Origin: Variovorax atrisoli 110B
GTDB taxonomy: Bacteria > Pseudomonadota > Gammaproteobacteria > Burkholderiales > Burkholderiaceae_C
Direction of reading: 5' to 3'
DNA: 64,000 nt
Assembly: GCF_000382045.1 (NCBI RefSeq)
Contig: NZ_KB907450.1
Location: 510,204 to 574,203 of the forward strand
Below are positions 9,053 through 17,509 of the stretch, piece by piece (positions within the stretch are counted from its first letter, which is position 1; each line of letters opens with the position of its first letter). Made by a program: the position numbers and the translations under genes. The notes beneath the pieces are model-generated. The model did no database searches. It was not told the DNA's origin and worked only from the letters and a program-made list of their open reading frames with translations.

Positions 9053-9376
9053 ATGAGAAAAACCTTCCAGCTTCAGGTCGAGGGCAAGCACCCCGACCGT
9101 CTACTCGAAGCCATCAAGCACGAGATCCGCAAGTACATCAAGCGCGAGCGGCGCCGCGAACTACCCGAGGGCGTGGACTACTGGGACTTCGACTGCCGCT
9201 TCGGCACGTCGCAGGAATCCGCCGAAGTCATCCACCTTTCCGCCATCACCGGCCTGATCGACGGCGTGGTGAAGGAGGGCGGCAAGCAGTTCTACATCGA
9301 GATCCTCGCCAAGCCGGCGCAGCGCAAGGCGCGCCCGGCCGGCTCGCCGGAATCCGAATCGCCCGAGGAAGGCTGA
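9053..9376 (+). CDS. DUF6172-type small protein
   Basis: A 107-residue protein with a very basic N-terminal half (HEIRKYIKRERRRELPEG) followed by VDYWDFDCRFG and a C-terminal Ser/Glu-rich tail. The KYIKRER...LPEGVDYWDFDC pattern matches, from memory, the uncharacterised DUF6172 family found in many proteobacteria. No catalytic motif is evident. The basic patch could bind nucleic acid (inference). An AGGA element 7-10 bases before the ATG supports the start. Its stop lies 7 bases from the stop of the convergent dehydrogenase gene. Confidence 0.7.
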   Translation: MRKTFQLQVEGKHPDRLLEAIKHEIRKYIKRERRRELPEGVDYWDFDCRFGTSQESAEVIHLSAITGLIDGVVKEGGKQFYIEILAKPAQRKARPAGSPESESPEEG

Positions 9377-9383
9377 GCCCCGC

Positions 9384-10466
9384 TCAGACCAGCGCCTGCG
9401 CCAGCCGCAGGCCGTGGCGCTGCTCCGCATCCTGCAGCGAGCGCGCGATCGAGGGGTGCAGCCGCACCCCGTCCTTCGACTGCAATTCCCGACGCTTCAA
9501 CCCGCCTTCGCCCGGCAGCCGCACAGGCTTCGCCGGGTCGATGGGCGCATTGCCGCGGCACTGCGCTGCCACATGGTCCATCTGGCGCAGGAAGGCTTCC
9601 TTGCCGCCGAAGGCGCTCAGGTCGTGCAGCGTGACGTGCACCGTCGCGCCCCAGCCCTCTGGCGGGTCGGCGCGGCCGTGGCCCGCGAGGCCGGCCGTGA
9701 GCGTCTCCACCAGCAGCGCCATGCCATAGCCCTTGTGGCCGTGGCTCAGTCCGCCCACGGGCAGCAGCGTGCCGGGGGGCTGGTCGAACAGCACCTGAGG
9801 ATCGTTGGTGGGCTTGCCGGCGGCGTCGATCAGCCACTCTTCGGCGAAGGTCTCGCCGGCCGCGCGCTTGCGGTTGCTCATGCCGTTGGTGGTGATGGAG
9901 GCCGAGATGTCGACCATCACGCCGCCCTGCGACAGCGGAAAGCCCATGGCCAGCGGATTCGGCGTGAACACCGCCTGCGTGCCGCCGAAGGGCGCGACGC
10001 TGGCGGCATTGGGGTCGGAGCAGGCCAGCAGCATCAGCATGTCTTCGTGCAGCGCGCGCAGCATGTAGACGGCGAGGCAGGCGATGTGGTGGCTGCGCCG
10101 GATGACCAGCGACGCCGTGCCCAGCTCGCGCGCACGCGGCACCAGCAGGTTCATGCCCTGGTCCATCAGCCACGGGCCGGGCAGGCGCCTGCCGTCCCAC
10201 AGCACGGCGGCGGGGCGGTCGGACAGCACTTCGGGCGCGCCGTCGCGCGTCATGCCGCCGGATTCCAGCTCCTTGACGTACCCCGCCAGCAGCGCGAGGC
10301 CGTGCGTGTCGTGGCCCAGCAGGTCGCCTTCGACCAGCGTGCGCGCGACCACGGCCGCCTTCGGCGCGGCGAGGCCGGCCTTCTGCAGCAGGGCGTCCGC
10401 ATAGGCGACGAGCGCTTCGGCGCGATAGAGAGGAGCCGATGAAGCAGGCGCGGCGGCGTCGGTCAT
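9384..10466 (-). CDS. Ldh-family (malate/L-lactate/ureidoglycolate type) NAD(P)-dependent dehydrogenase
   Basis: A 360-residue member of the Ldh/MDH type-2 oxidoreductase family, distinct from Rossmann-fold lactate dehydrogenases. Recognisable blocks are GDLLGHDTHGL near the N-terminus (the GH..HG substrate/active-site region), RRSHHIACLAVYM (active-site histidines), FTPNPLAMGFP (nucleotide-binding region) and GGLSHGHKGYGMALLVE. Members oxidise malate, L-lactate, sulfolactate or ureidoglycolate, or reduce imino acids; the substrate here is unresolved. The gene is last in mfd-serB-ldh, and its ATG overlaps the serB stop by 4 bases, so it is translationally coupled to serB. Confidence 0.85.
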   Translation of the reverse strand: MTDAAAPASSAPLYRAEALVAYADALLQKAGLAAPKAAVVARTLVEGDLLGHDTHGLALLAGYVKELESGGMTRDGAPEVLSDRPAAVLWDGRRLPGPWLMDQGMNLLVPRARELGTASLVIRRSHHIACLAVYMLRALHEDMLMLLACSDPNAASVAPFGGTQAVFTPNPLAMGFPLSQGGVMVDISASITTNGMSNRKRAAGETFAEEWLIDAAGKPTNDPQVLFDQPPGTLLPVGGLSHGHKGYGMALLVETLTAGLAGHGRADPPEGWGATVHVTLHDLSAFGGKEAFLRQMDHVAAQCRGNAPIDPAKPVRLPGEGGLKRRELQSKDGVRLHPSIARSLQDAEQRHGLRLAQALV

Positions 10467-11173
10467 TTCAGTATTTCCAGCACGCGGTCGAGGCCGCCTT
10501 CGTTGATGGCCACCATGGCCTGCTCGCGCACCTTCGGCTTGGCGTGGTAGGCCACCGAGAGGCCGGCCTCGCCCATCATCGGAAGGTCGTTGGCGCCGTC
10601 GCCCACGGCGATCGTTTCCTGCGGCGAGATGCCCATGAGCGAGGCCACCTCCAGCAGCGTGCGGCGCTTCTCGGCGCCGTCGCAGATGTCGCCCCAGCTC
10701 TGCGTGACCACCTCGCCGGTGAGCTTGCCGTCGGCCTCGTCGAGCAGGTTGGAGCGTGCGAAATCGATGCCCAGGCGGTCCTTCACGCGGTTAGCGAAGA
10801 AGGTGAAGCCGCCCGACACCAGCAGCACCTTGAGGCCGGCCGCCTTGCAGGCCGACACCAGTTCGGCCGCGCCGGGGTTGAGCTTCAGGCGCTCGTCGTA
10901 GACCTGCTGCAGCGCCTCGACCGGCACGCCCTTGAGCAGCGCCACGCGGCGGCGCAGGCTTTCCTTGAAGTCCTTGATCTCGCCGCGCATCGTGGCTTCG
11001 GTGATCGCGGCCACCTCCGCCTTCTTGCCGACGGCATCGGCGATCTCATCGATGCACTCGATGCTGATCAGCGTCGAGTCCATGTCGAAGGCGATCAGCT
11101 TGAAGTCGGCGAGCTTCAGCGGCGGCTTCACGCGCTGGATGACGAGGCCGGGGGAGATTTCAGTAGCGCTCAT
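10463..11173 (-). CDS. serB: Phosphoserine phosphatase
   Basis: SerB hydrolyses L-phosphoserine to serine, the last step of serine synthesis. The 236-residue HAD-superfamily chain has the nucleophile motif AFDMDSTLI (Asp30, Asp32), motif II LLVSGGFTFFA and motif III/IV VGDGANDLPMM. E. coli SerB is about 322 residues with an N-terminal ACT-like part; that part is absent here, and the catalytic core starts within 30 residues of the N-terminus. Start and stop codons overlap the mfd stop and the ldh start as ATGA, so the three minus-strand genes form a tightly coupled unit. Confidence 0.95.
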   Translation of the reverse strand: MSATEISPGLVIQRVKPPLKLADFKLIAFDMDSTLISIECIDEIADAVGKKAEVAAITEATMRGEIKDFKESLRRRVALLKGVPVEALQQVYDERLKLNPGAAELVSACKAAGLKVLLVSGGFTFFANRVKDRLGIDFARSNLLDEADGKLTGEVVTQSWGDICDGAEKRRTLLEVASLMGISPQETIAVGDGANDLPMMGEAGLSVAYHAKPKVREQAMVAINEGGLDRVLEILK

Positions 11174-14100
11174 GCGGTGGCGTTTTCCTTGACGGTGGGC
11201 TGGCCCAGGCTGCGCAGCACGTCGCGCACCATCTGGGCCCGGTCCTTGGGTTCTTTCAGTTCGCGCTCGATGCGCAGCTTCTCGTTGCCGGCTAGCTTGA
11301 TGTGCCTGTTCTTCTGGATCAGCTGGATGATGGCCATGCCGTCCACCGGCGGATCCTTCTTGAATGTGATGTTGATGATGCCCGGCGCGGCGTCGACCTT
11401 CACCACGCCGTAGGGCCGCGCGAGCACGCGCAGGCGGTGGGTGTCGATCAGCGTCTGCGCCTGCGGCGGCAGCTTGCCGAAGCGGTCGACGATTTCCTCC
11501 AGCAGCGTGTCGATCTGGTCGGGCGTCTTCGCCGTCGCCAGCTTCTTGTAGAACGACAGGCGCAGGTGCACGTCGCCGCAGTAGTCGTCGGGCAGCAGGG
11601 CGGGGGCGTGCAGGTTGATCTCGGTGGTGACCGACAGCGGCGACAGCAGGTCGGGCTCCTGCCCGGCCTTCAGCGCGCGCACGGCCTCGCTCAGCATCTC
11701 GTTGTAGAGCTGGAAGCCGATCTCCATCATGTTGCCGCTCTGGTTCTCGCCCAGCACCTCGCCGGTGCCGCGGATTTCCAGGTCGTGCATGGCGAGATAG
11801 AAGCCGGAGCCCAACTCCTCCATCTGCTGGATGGCATCGAGCCGTTGCGCGGCCTGCTTGGTCAGGCCCTCGGTGTCGGGCACCATGAGATAGGCGTACG
11901 CCTGGTGGTGCGAACGGCCGACGCGCCCGCGCAGCTGGTGCAGCTGCGCCAGGCCGAACTTGTCGGCGCGGCTGATCACGATGGTGTTGGCGGTCGGCAC
12001 GTCGATGCCGGTCTCGATGATGGTCGAGCACAGCAGCAGGTTGTGGCGCTGCGCCACGAAGTCGCGCATCACGCGCTCCAGCTCGCGCTCTGGCATCTGG
12101 CCGTGGGCCACGGCGATGCGCGCCTCTGGAAGGATCTCTTCCAGCTTCTGGCGGCGGTTCTCGATGGTCTCGACCTCGTTGTGCAGGAAGTAGACCTGCC
12201 CGCCGCGCTTGAGCTCGCGCAGCACGGCCTCGCGGATCACGCCGGTGCCCTCGTTGCGAACGAAGGTCTTGATGGCCAGGCGCCGCTGCGGCGCGGTGGC
12301 GATCACGCTCAGGTCGCGCAGCCCTTCGAGCGCCATGCCCAGCGTGCGCGGGATCGGCGTGGCGGTGAGCGTGAGCACGTCGACCTCGGCGCGCATGGCC
12401 TTCATCGCCTCCTTGTGGCGCACGCCGAAGCGATGCTCCTCGTCGATGATGAGCAGGCCCAGGTTCTTGAACTTGACCGACTGCGAAAGCAGCTTGTGCG
12501 TGCCGACCACGATGTCGACCTGTCCGTCGGCCAGCCCCTTGGCGGCGGCGGCGACCTCCTTGGCGGAGCGGAAGCGGCTCATCTCGGCCACCTTCACCGG
12601 CCACTTGGCGAAGCGATCGACCAGCGTCTGGTAGTGCTGCTCGGCCAGCAGCGTCGTGGGCGCGAGGAAGGCCACCTGCTTGCCGCCGGTGACGGCGATG
12701 AAGGCCGCGCGCAGCGCCACCTCGGTCTTGCCGAAGCCCACGTCGCCGCACACGAGGCGGTCCATGGGTTGCGGCGAGATCATGTCCTGCACCACGGCGT
12801 GGATGGCCGCCTTCTGGTCGGCGGTCTCCTGGAAGCCGAAGTCGTTGGCGAACACCTCGTAGTCGGCCGGCGAGTAGCGGAAGGCATGGCCTTCGCGCGC
12901 CGCACGGCGGGCGTAGATGTTGAGCAGCTCGGCGGCCGAGTCGCGCACCTGCTCGGCGGCCTTGCGCTTGGCCTTTTCCCACTGGCCGGAGCCCAGCTTG
13001 TGCAGCGGTGCCTCGTCGGCGCTGACGCCGGTGTAGCGGCTGACCAGGTGCAGCTGGCTCACGGGCACGTAGAGCGTGGCCTTGTCGGCGTATTCCAGGT
13101 GCAGCATTTCCTGCAGCAGCGGCTTGCCGTCGGGGCCGTTGCCCTGGCCCAGGTCCATGTGGATCAGGCCGCGGTAGCGGCCGATGCCGTGCGCGCTGTG
13201 GACCACCGGGTCGCCCACGTTGAGCTCCGACAGGTCCTTGATGAGCGCCTCGACGTCGCTGACCTGCTCCTGCTTCTTGTTGCGCCGGCGCGTGGTGGGC
13301 GCGGTGGCGAAGAGTTCGGTTTCGGTGACGAAGTCGATGCCCTGCTCGCGCCACGCGAAGCCAGAGGCCAGCGCGGCGGTGGCGATGCCCGTCTTCTCGT
13401 CGCCGGACGCCTCGAACTCGGCCAGCGAATCGAAGGCCGGTGGATTCACGCCGCTGGCGCGCAGGAAGTCGAGCAGGCTCTCGCGGCGGCCTTCGCTCTC
13501 GGCGATCAGCAGCACGCGGTGCGGCGTCTTCGCGATGTGGGCCTTCAGCCCGACCAGCGGGTCTTCGGCGCCGCGCACCACGGCAAAGGGCGGCAGCCTG
13601 TCGAACTCGGCGTAGGGCGTGTCGGTGTCCACGTCGCCGCGGATGGCGAGCTGCGCATGCGGCTTGGCGCGCTGGTAGAACTGTTCGGCGTTCAGGAACA
13701 GCGCCTCGGGCGGCAGGGCGGGGCGCTCGGGGTCTCCGCGCACGAGGCGGTAGCGCTCGTTGGTGTCCTGCCAGAAATGCTGGAAGGCTGGTTCCAGGTC
13801 GCCGTGCAGCACCACGGTGGCGTCGGCGCCGAGGTAGTCGAACACGGTGGCCGTCTCGTCGAAGAACAGCGGCAGGTAGTACTCGATGCCGGCGGTGGCC
13901 ACGCCGTTGCCCATGTCCTTGTAGACGCGGCTCTTGGTCGGGTCGCCTTCGAGCAGTTCGCGCCAGCGGCTGCGGAAGCGCCCGCGCGCGTCGTCGTCCA
14001 TCGGGAACTCGCGGCCCGGCAGCAGCCGGACCTCGGGCACCGGGTAGAGGCTGCGCTGGGTGTCGGGGTCGAAGGTGCGGATGGTGTCGATCTCGTCGTC

Positions 14101-14652
14101 GAACAGGTCGACGCGGAAGGGCACGAGCGAGCCCATGGGGAACAGGTCGATCAGGCCGCCGCGCACCGCGTATTCGCCGGGGCTCACCACCTGCGTCACG
14201 TGGGTGTAGCCGGCCAGCGTGAGCTGGGCCTTGAGCTTCGATTCCTCCAGCTTCTGCTTCGCCTTGAAGTGGAAGGTGTAGCCGGCCAGGAAGGAGGGCG
14301 GCGCCAGCCGGTAGAGCGCGGTGGTGGCGGGGACCAGCACCACGTCGGCCTCTTTCTGGCTGATGCGCCAGAGGGTGGCCAGGCGCTCGCTGATCAGGTC
14401 CTGGTGAGGCGAGAAGCTGTCGTAGGGCAGCGTCTCCCAGTCGGGGAACAGGGCGCAGCGCAGGTCGGGGGCGAAGAACGCGATCTCGTCGATCAGGCGC
14501 TGGGCGTCGTTGGCGTCGGCCGTGAACATCGCGGTAGCGCGCCCGGCGGCTTTCTCGCGCATGGCCAGTTGCGCCAGCAGCAAGGCATCTGCCGACAAGG
14601 GAGGACGCGGCAGCGTGAATCGCTTGCCCGCCGTGAGGTGGGGGAGGTCCAT
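11170..14652 (-). CDS. mfd: Transcription-repair coupling factor
   Basis: This large SF2 translocase (1160 residues) displaces stalled RNA polymerase and recruits UvrA to the lesion. Seen in order: an N-terminal UvrB-like region (FPDWETLPYDSFSPHQDL), an RNA-polymerase-interaction/CarD-like block (DPVVHSAHGIGRYRGL), Walker A GDVGFGKTEVALRAAF, the DEEH box LLIIDEEHRFGVRHKE, the motif TATPIPRTLGMAL, and C-terminal helicase motifs LLLCSTIIETGIDVP and QLRGRVGRSHHQAYAY. The start MDLPHLTAGKRF was preferred over an ATG 27 bases upstream because homologues begin near this point. No clear ribosome-binding site precedes it, and a hairpin lies in the leader. It heads the mfd-serB-ldh unit. Confidence 0.97.
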   Translation of the reverse strand: MDLPHLTAGKRFTLPRPPLSADALLLAQLAMREKAAGRATAMFTADANDAQRLIDEIAFFAPDLRCALFPDWETLPYDSFSPHQDLISERLATLWRISQKEADVVLVPATTALYRLAPPSFLAGYTFHFKAKQKLEESKLKAQLTLAGYTHVTQVVSPGEYAVRGGLIDLFPMGSLVPFRVDLFDDEIDTIRTFDPDTQRSLYPVPEVRLLPGREFPMDDDARGRFRSRWRELLEGDPTKSRVYKDMGNGVATAGIEYYLPLFFDETATVFDYLGADATVVLHGDLEPAFQHFWQDTNERYRLVRGDPERPALPPEALFLNAEQFYQRAKPHAQLAIRGDVDTDTPYAEFDRLPPFAVVRGAEDPLVGLKAHIAKTPHRVLLIAESEGRRESLLDFLRASGVNPPAFDSLAEFEASGDEKTGIATAALASGFAWREQGIDFVTETELFATAPTTRRRNKKQEQVSDVEALIKDLSELNVGDPVVHSAHGIGRYRGLIHMDLGQGNGPDGKPLLQEMLHLEYADKATLYVPVSQLHLVSRYTGVSADEAPLHKLGSGQWEKAKRKAAEQVRDSAAELLNIYARRAAREGHAFRYSPADYEVFANDFGFQETADQKAAIHAVVQDMISPQPMDRLVCGDVGFGKTEVALRAAFIAVTGGKQVAFLAPTTLLAEQHYQTLVDRFAKWPVKVAEMSRFRSAKEVAAAAKGLADGQVDIVVGTHKLLSQSVKFKNLGLLIIDEEHRFGVRHKEAMKAMRAEVDVLTLTATPIPRTLGMALEGLRDLSVIATAPQRRLAIKTFVRNEGTGVIREAVLRELKRGGQVYFLHNEVETIENRRQKLEEILPEARIAVAHGQMPERELERVMRDFVAQRHNLLLCSTIIETGIDVPTANTIVISRADKFGLAQLHQLRGRVGRSHHQAYAYLMVPDTEGLTKQAAQRLDAIQQMEELGSGFYLAMHDLEIRGTGEVLGENQSGNMMEIGFQLYNEMLSEAVRALKAGQEPDLLSPLSVTTEINLHAPALLPDDYCGDVHLRLSFYKKLATAKTPDQIDTLLEEIVDRFGKLPPQAQTLIDTHRLRVLARPYGVVKVDAAPGIINITFKKDPPVDGMAIIQLIQKNRHIKLAGNEKLRIERELKEPKDRAQMVRDVLRSLGQPTVKENATA

Positions 14653-14675
14653 GGAACGCTTGATGGAAATGCACA

Positions 14676-14703
14676 ACACCCCGCGCCGGCTGGCGAGGGG
14701 TGT
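14676..14703 (-). promoter_or_regulatory. Hairpin in the mfd leader
   Basis: ACACCCC and GGGGTGT pair, and inside them CGCC pairs with GGCG around a 4-base loop, giving an 11-bp stem interrupted by one mismatch. It ends 23 bases upstream of the mfd ATG on the minus strand and has no T-run. It may affect mfd translation or mRNA stability. A 10-base palindrome (ATTCTAGAAT, 14716-14725) lies just beyond it and includes a TAGAAT that could serve as an ispD -10 element, although I see no matching -35. Confidence 0.4.
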
Positions 14704-14770
14704 GCGTAACGGGCAATTCTAGAATGGCGGCCCTTTATCCGCTTGTCGGCCACGGCCGACGCTGGGCCCC

Positions 14771-15493
14771 ATGTCCTCTTCCCGACTCTTCGTGCTGATC
14801 CCGTGCGCCGGCTCCGGCCATCGCGCGGGGCATGCGCAGTCCACGCAACCCAAGCAGTACCGGCGCTTGGCCGGCCCGCCGATGGTGGCCCATACGCTGG
14901 AGGCCTTCCGCGCGATGTCGGGGCGCTTCGCCGGGCTGGCGCTGGTGGTGTCGCCGGACGACCGGGACGTGAACGCGGTGCTGCCGCGCTTTCCGGCCGA
15001 GAACGAGTACCTGCTGCGCGTGGGCGGCGTGACCCGCGCCGCCACCGTGCGCAACGGTCTCGCGGCGCTGCGCCAGAAGGGCGCCGGCGCGCACGACTGG
15101 GTGCTGGTGCACGACGCGGCCCGCTGCCTCGTCACCTCCAGCCAGATCGAGGCGCTCATCGCCGCCTGCGAGCACGATGCCGTCGGCGGCCTGCTGGCTC
15201 AGCGGCTGGCCGACACGCTGAAGTCGTCCACCACCGAAGGCCGCGTGGCGCAGACCCTGCCGCGCGCCGACAAGTGGCTGGCGCAGACGCCGCAGATGTT
15301 CCGCATCGGCATGCTGCTCGACGCGCTGGAGCGCGCCGGCGACGCCGTCACCGACGAGGCCAGCGCCATCGAGGCGATCGGACTGTCGCCACTGCTGGTA
15401 CCCGGAAGCGCCCAGAACTTCAAGGTCACCTTTCCGGAAGACTTCGCCCTGGCCGAGGCCGTGCTGCTGGGCCGCAGGAAGGAGCTGGCATGA
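14771..15493 (+). CDS. ispD: 2-C-methyl-D-erythritol 4-phosphate cytidylyltransferase
   Basis: IspD transfers CMP from CTP to methylerythritol 4-phosphate in the non-mevalonate isoprenoid pathway. The 240-residue protein has the N-terminal CTP-binding loop in the form CAGSGHRAG...QPKQY, then [18 protein letters not shown], a conserved Thr/Lys region (ADTLKSS), AQTPQMFR and the C-terminal TDEASAIEA. The segment between the loop arginine and PKQY is about three residues longer than in E. coli IspD. The stop overlaps the ispF start by 4 bases. It is divergent from mfd across a 118-base gap. Confidence 0.95.
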   Translation: MSSSRLFVLIPCAGSGHRAGHAQSTQPKQYRRLAGPPMVAHTLEAFRAMSGRFAGLALVVSPDDRDVNAVLPRFPAENEYLLRVGGVTRAATVRNGLAALRQKGAGAHDWVLVHDAARCLVTSSQIEALIAACEHDAVGGLLAQRLADTLKSSTTEGRVAQTLPRADKWLAQTPQMFRIGMLLDALERAGDAVTDEASAIEAIGLSPLLVPGSAQNFKVTFPEDFALAEAVLLGRRKELA

Positions 15494-15981
15494 CCGCAGC
15501 GACTTTCAACATCCGCATCGGCGAAGGCTGGGACGTCCATCAGCTGGTGGCGGGGCGCAAGCTGATCCTCGGCGGCATCGAAGTGCCGCACACCACCGGC
15601 CTGCTCGGCCATTCGGACGCCGACGTGCTGCTGCATGCCATCACCGACGCGCTGCTGGGCGGCGCGGGGCTCGGCGACATCGGCCGGCACTTTCCGGACA
15701 CCGATCCGCAGTTCCGCGGCGCCGATTCGGCCGTGCTGCTGGCCGAGGCGGCGCGCCGGGTGCGTGCCGCGGGCTGGGAGATCGGCAACGTCGACAGCAC
15801 GGTGATCGCGCAGGCGCCCAAGCTCGCGCCGCACATTCCGCTCATGTGCCAGCGCATCGCCGACACGCTGGGCGTGGCGTTGGAGCAGGTGAACGTGAAG
15901 GCCAAGACCGCCGAGAAGCTCGGCCCGGTGGGCGAGGGCCGAGCGATGGAGGCTCGCGCGGCCGTTCTTCTCCACAGATAA
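15490..15981 (+). CDS. ispF: 2-C-methyl-D-erythritol 2,4-cyclodiphosphate synthase
   Basis: IspF cyclises CDP-methylerythritol 2-phosphate with loss of CMP. The 163-residue length is standard. The metal-binding Asp and His are in GEGWDVHQL, followed by [25 protein letters not shown] and the C-terminal [16 protein letters not shown]. The gene is coupled to ispD by an ATGA overlap, the usual arrangement. It is convergent with the sensor kinase gene, leaving 29 bases without a clear terminator. Confidence 0.96.
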   Translation: MTAATFNIRIGEGWDVHQLVAGRKLILGGIEVPHTTGLLGHSDADVLLHAITDALLGGAGLGDIGRHFPDTDPQFRGADSAVLLAEAARRVRAAGWEIGNVDSTVIAQAPKLAPHIPLMCQRIADTLGVALEQVNVKAKTAEKLGPVGEGRAMEARAAVLLHR

Positions 15982-16010
15982 GCAAGACCAGCGCGGCCGG
16001 CGGCCACCAG

Positions 16011-17435
16011 TCAGGCGGGCTTCTTTCCGCTGCCGCCCTGCGGTTCGCCGGGCTTGGTGCCGGGTGGCATCGCGCGCGGCATGCGGATGTGCGCCGCCAG
16101 ACCCCGACCCGGCGTGCTCGTCAGCGCGAAGGTGCCGCCCATGCGCTCGATGTTCTTCGCCACGATCGACAGGCCCAGTCCCGCGCCGGCCGCGGATGTC
16201 CGTGCGGTGTCGCCGCGGAAGAAGGGCTTGGTCAGCTGCGCGAGCAGGGCCGGCTCCACGCCCGCGCCGTGGTCGCGCACCTTGATGAGCACCGCGTCGT
16301 TGTTGGCCTGCGCCTGGATCGTCACGTCGGCCACGCCGGTGGAGGGCGTCTTGCCGTAGCGGCGCGCGTTCTCGACCAGGTTGGAGATGACGCGCGTGAG
16401 CTCGACCTCGTCGCCCATCACGCGCAGGTCGGGCGGCACCTCGACCTTGATGTTCATCTCCTCGTAGTCCTGCACGGCGTAGGTGCAGGCATCGACCACG
16501 TCGCGCAGCAGCACCGGCTTGGGGTCGACGTGGTCGGGCCGCGCGTAGTCGAGGAACTTGTCGATGATCGCGTCGAGCTGGGCGATGTCGGCGGCCATGT
16601 GGTCGCGCGCGTCCTCGTCGGCCACGCTCATCTCGGTTTCCAGCCGCAGCCGGGCCAGCGGCGTGCGCAGGTCGTGCGAGATGCCGGCCAGCATGATGGC
16701 GCGGTCCTGCTCGATCTTGGCGAGCTGGTCCGCCATGCGGTTGAAGCCGATGTTGACCGCGCGGATCTCGTTGGTGCGGGCGCGCTCGTCGAGGCGGTGA
16801 GCCTCGTACTCGCCTTCGCGCACCTGCATGGTCGCGCGCGACAGCTGCTTGAGCGGCAGGTTGATGAGCCGCGTGATCAGCGCCGCACCCGCCAGCGACA
16901 GCGCCATGGCGGTGCTCAGCCATACCAGCCAGGTGCGTCCGCCCACGCGGCTGAAGCGGGTCGGGTCGAGCAGCAGCCAGTAGGTGTCGCTTTCGATGGT
17001 GAAGCCGATCCACAGGCCCGCCTCGTCGTTCACGCGGCTTGCCACGGTCGTGCCTTCGCCGAGCTGCTCGATGAGCTCCTCGGTCACGCGCAGGTCGAGC
17101 GCGCCGCTGGTGTAGGGCTGGAAGCGGTCGTTGGGCTCGCGCGGCAGGATGCGCACGCCCTCCTGGTCGGCCAGCGTCTTGATCAGCGACACGCGGGTGA
17201 TGGCGTCGGAGTACACCAGCGCAGCCCGCGTGAGGTTCACGAGCGAGGCGATCTGGTGCGCCGTTTGGATGGCGCGCGGCTCGTATTCGAGCGAGCGGAA
17301 AGTCTGCAGCCAGGCGACCGTGCAGCCGATCAGCAGCAGAGCGAGCAGGAAGAAGGTGCGCCAGAAAAGGCTGAAGCCCAGCTTGAGGCCGGGGCGGCGG
17401 TCACGCTGCGAGCTCGCTTCGAGCGGGCTGGGCAT
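16011..17435 (-). CDS. EnvZ-type sensor histidine kinase
   Basis: A membrane histidine kinase of 474 residues (494 if a GTG 60 bases upstream is used). It has transmembrane segments at about residues 23-42 and 168-188 flanking a periplasmic region, then HAMP, the dimerisation/phosphoacceptor box GISHDLRTPLARLR with His254, and the ATP-binding boxes NLVENARRYG, VRDHGAGVEP and AGAGLGLSIV. This is the EnvZ layout, and the adjacent OmpR-type regulator supports it. I chose the ATG because the extra 20 residues (MAVGQPPRPG...) are low-complexity; the GTG has a nearby purine run, so either start is possible. The stimulus is unknown; osmolarity or envelope state is only suggested by homology. Confidence 0.88.
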   Translation of the reverse strand: MPSPLEASSQRDRRPGLKLGFSLFWRTFFLLALLLIGCTVAWLQTFRSLEYEPRAIQTAHQIASLVNLTRAALVYSDAITRVSLIKTLADQEGVRILPREPNDRFQPYTSGALDLRVTEELIEQLGEGTTVASRVNDEAGLWIGFTIESDTYWLLLDPTRFSRVGGRTWLVWLSTAMALSLAGAALITRLINLPLKQLSRATMQVREGEYEAHRLDERARTNEIRAVNIGFNRMADQLAKIEQDRAIMLAGISHDLRTPLARLRLETEMSVADEDARDHMAADIAQLDAIIDKFLDYARPDHVDPKPVLLRDVVDACTYAVQDYEEMNIKVEVPPDLRVMGDEVELTRVISNLVENARRYGKTPSTGVADVTIQAQANNDAVLIKVRDHGAGVEPALLAQLTKPFFRGDTARTSAAGAGLGLSIVAKNIERMGGTFALTSTPGRGLAAHIRMPRAMPPGTKPGEPQGGSGKKPA

Positions 17436-17509
17436 CGTGACCTGCGCGCCGTCCTCCTGGGCAGCGCCGGGTCTGGGGGGTTGGCCGACGGCCACCTTTC
17501 AACGTGGCG

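Noticed and set aside
11302-14709. 1135-codon open frame opposite mfd
   Set aside because: Its translation is Arg/Gly/Val/His-rich without domains, as expected for an antisense frame in high-GC DNA. mfd is fully supported on the other strand.
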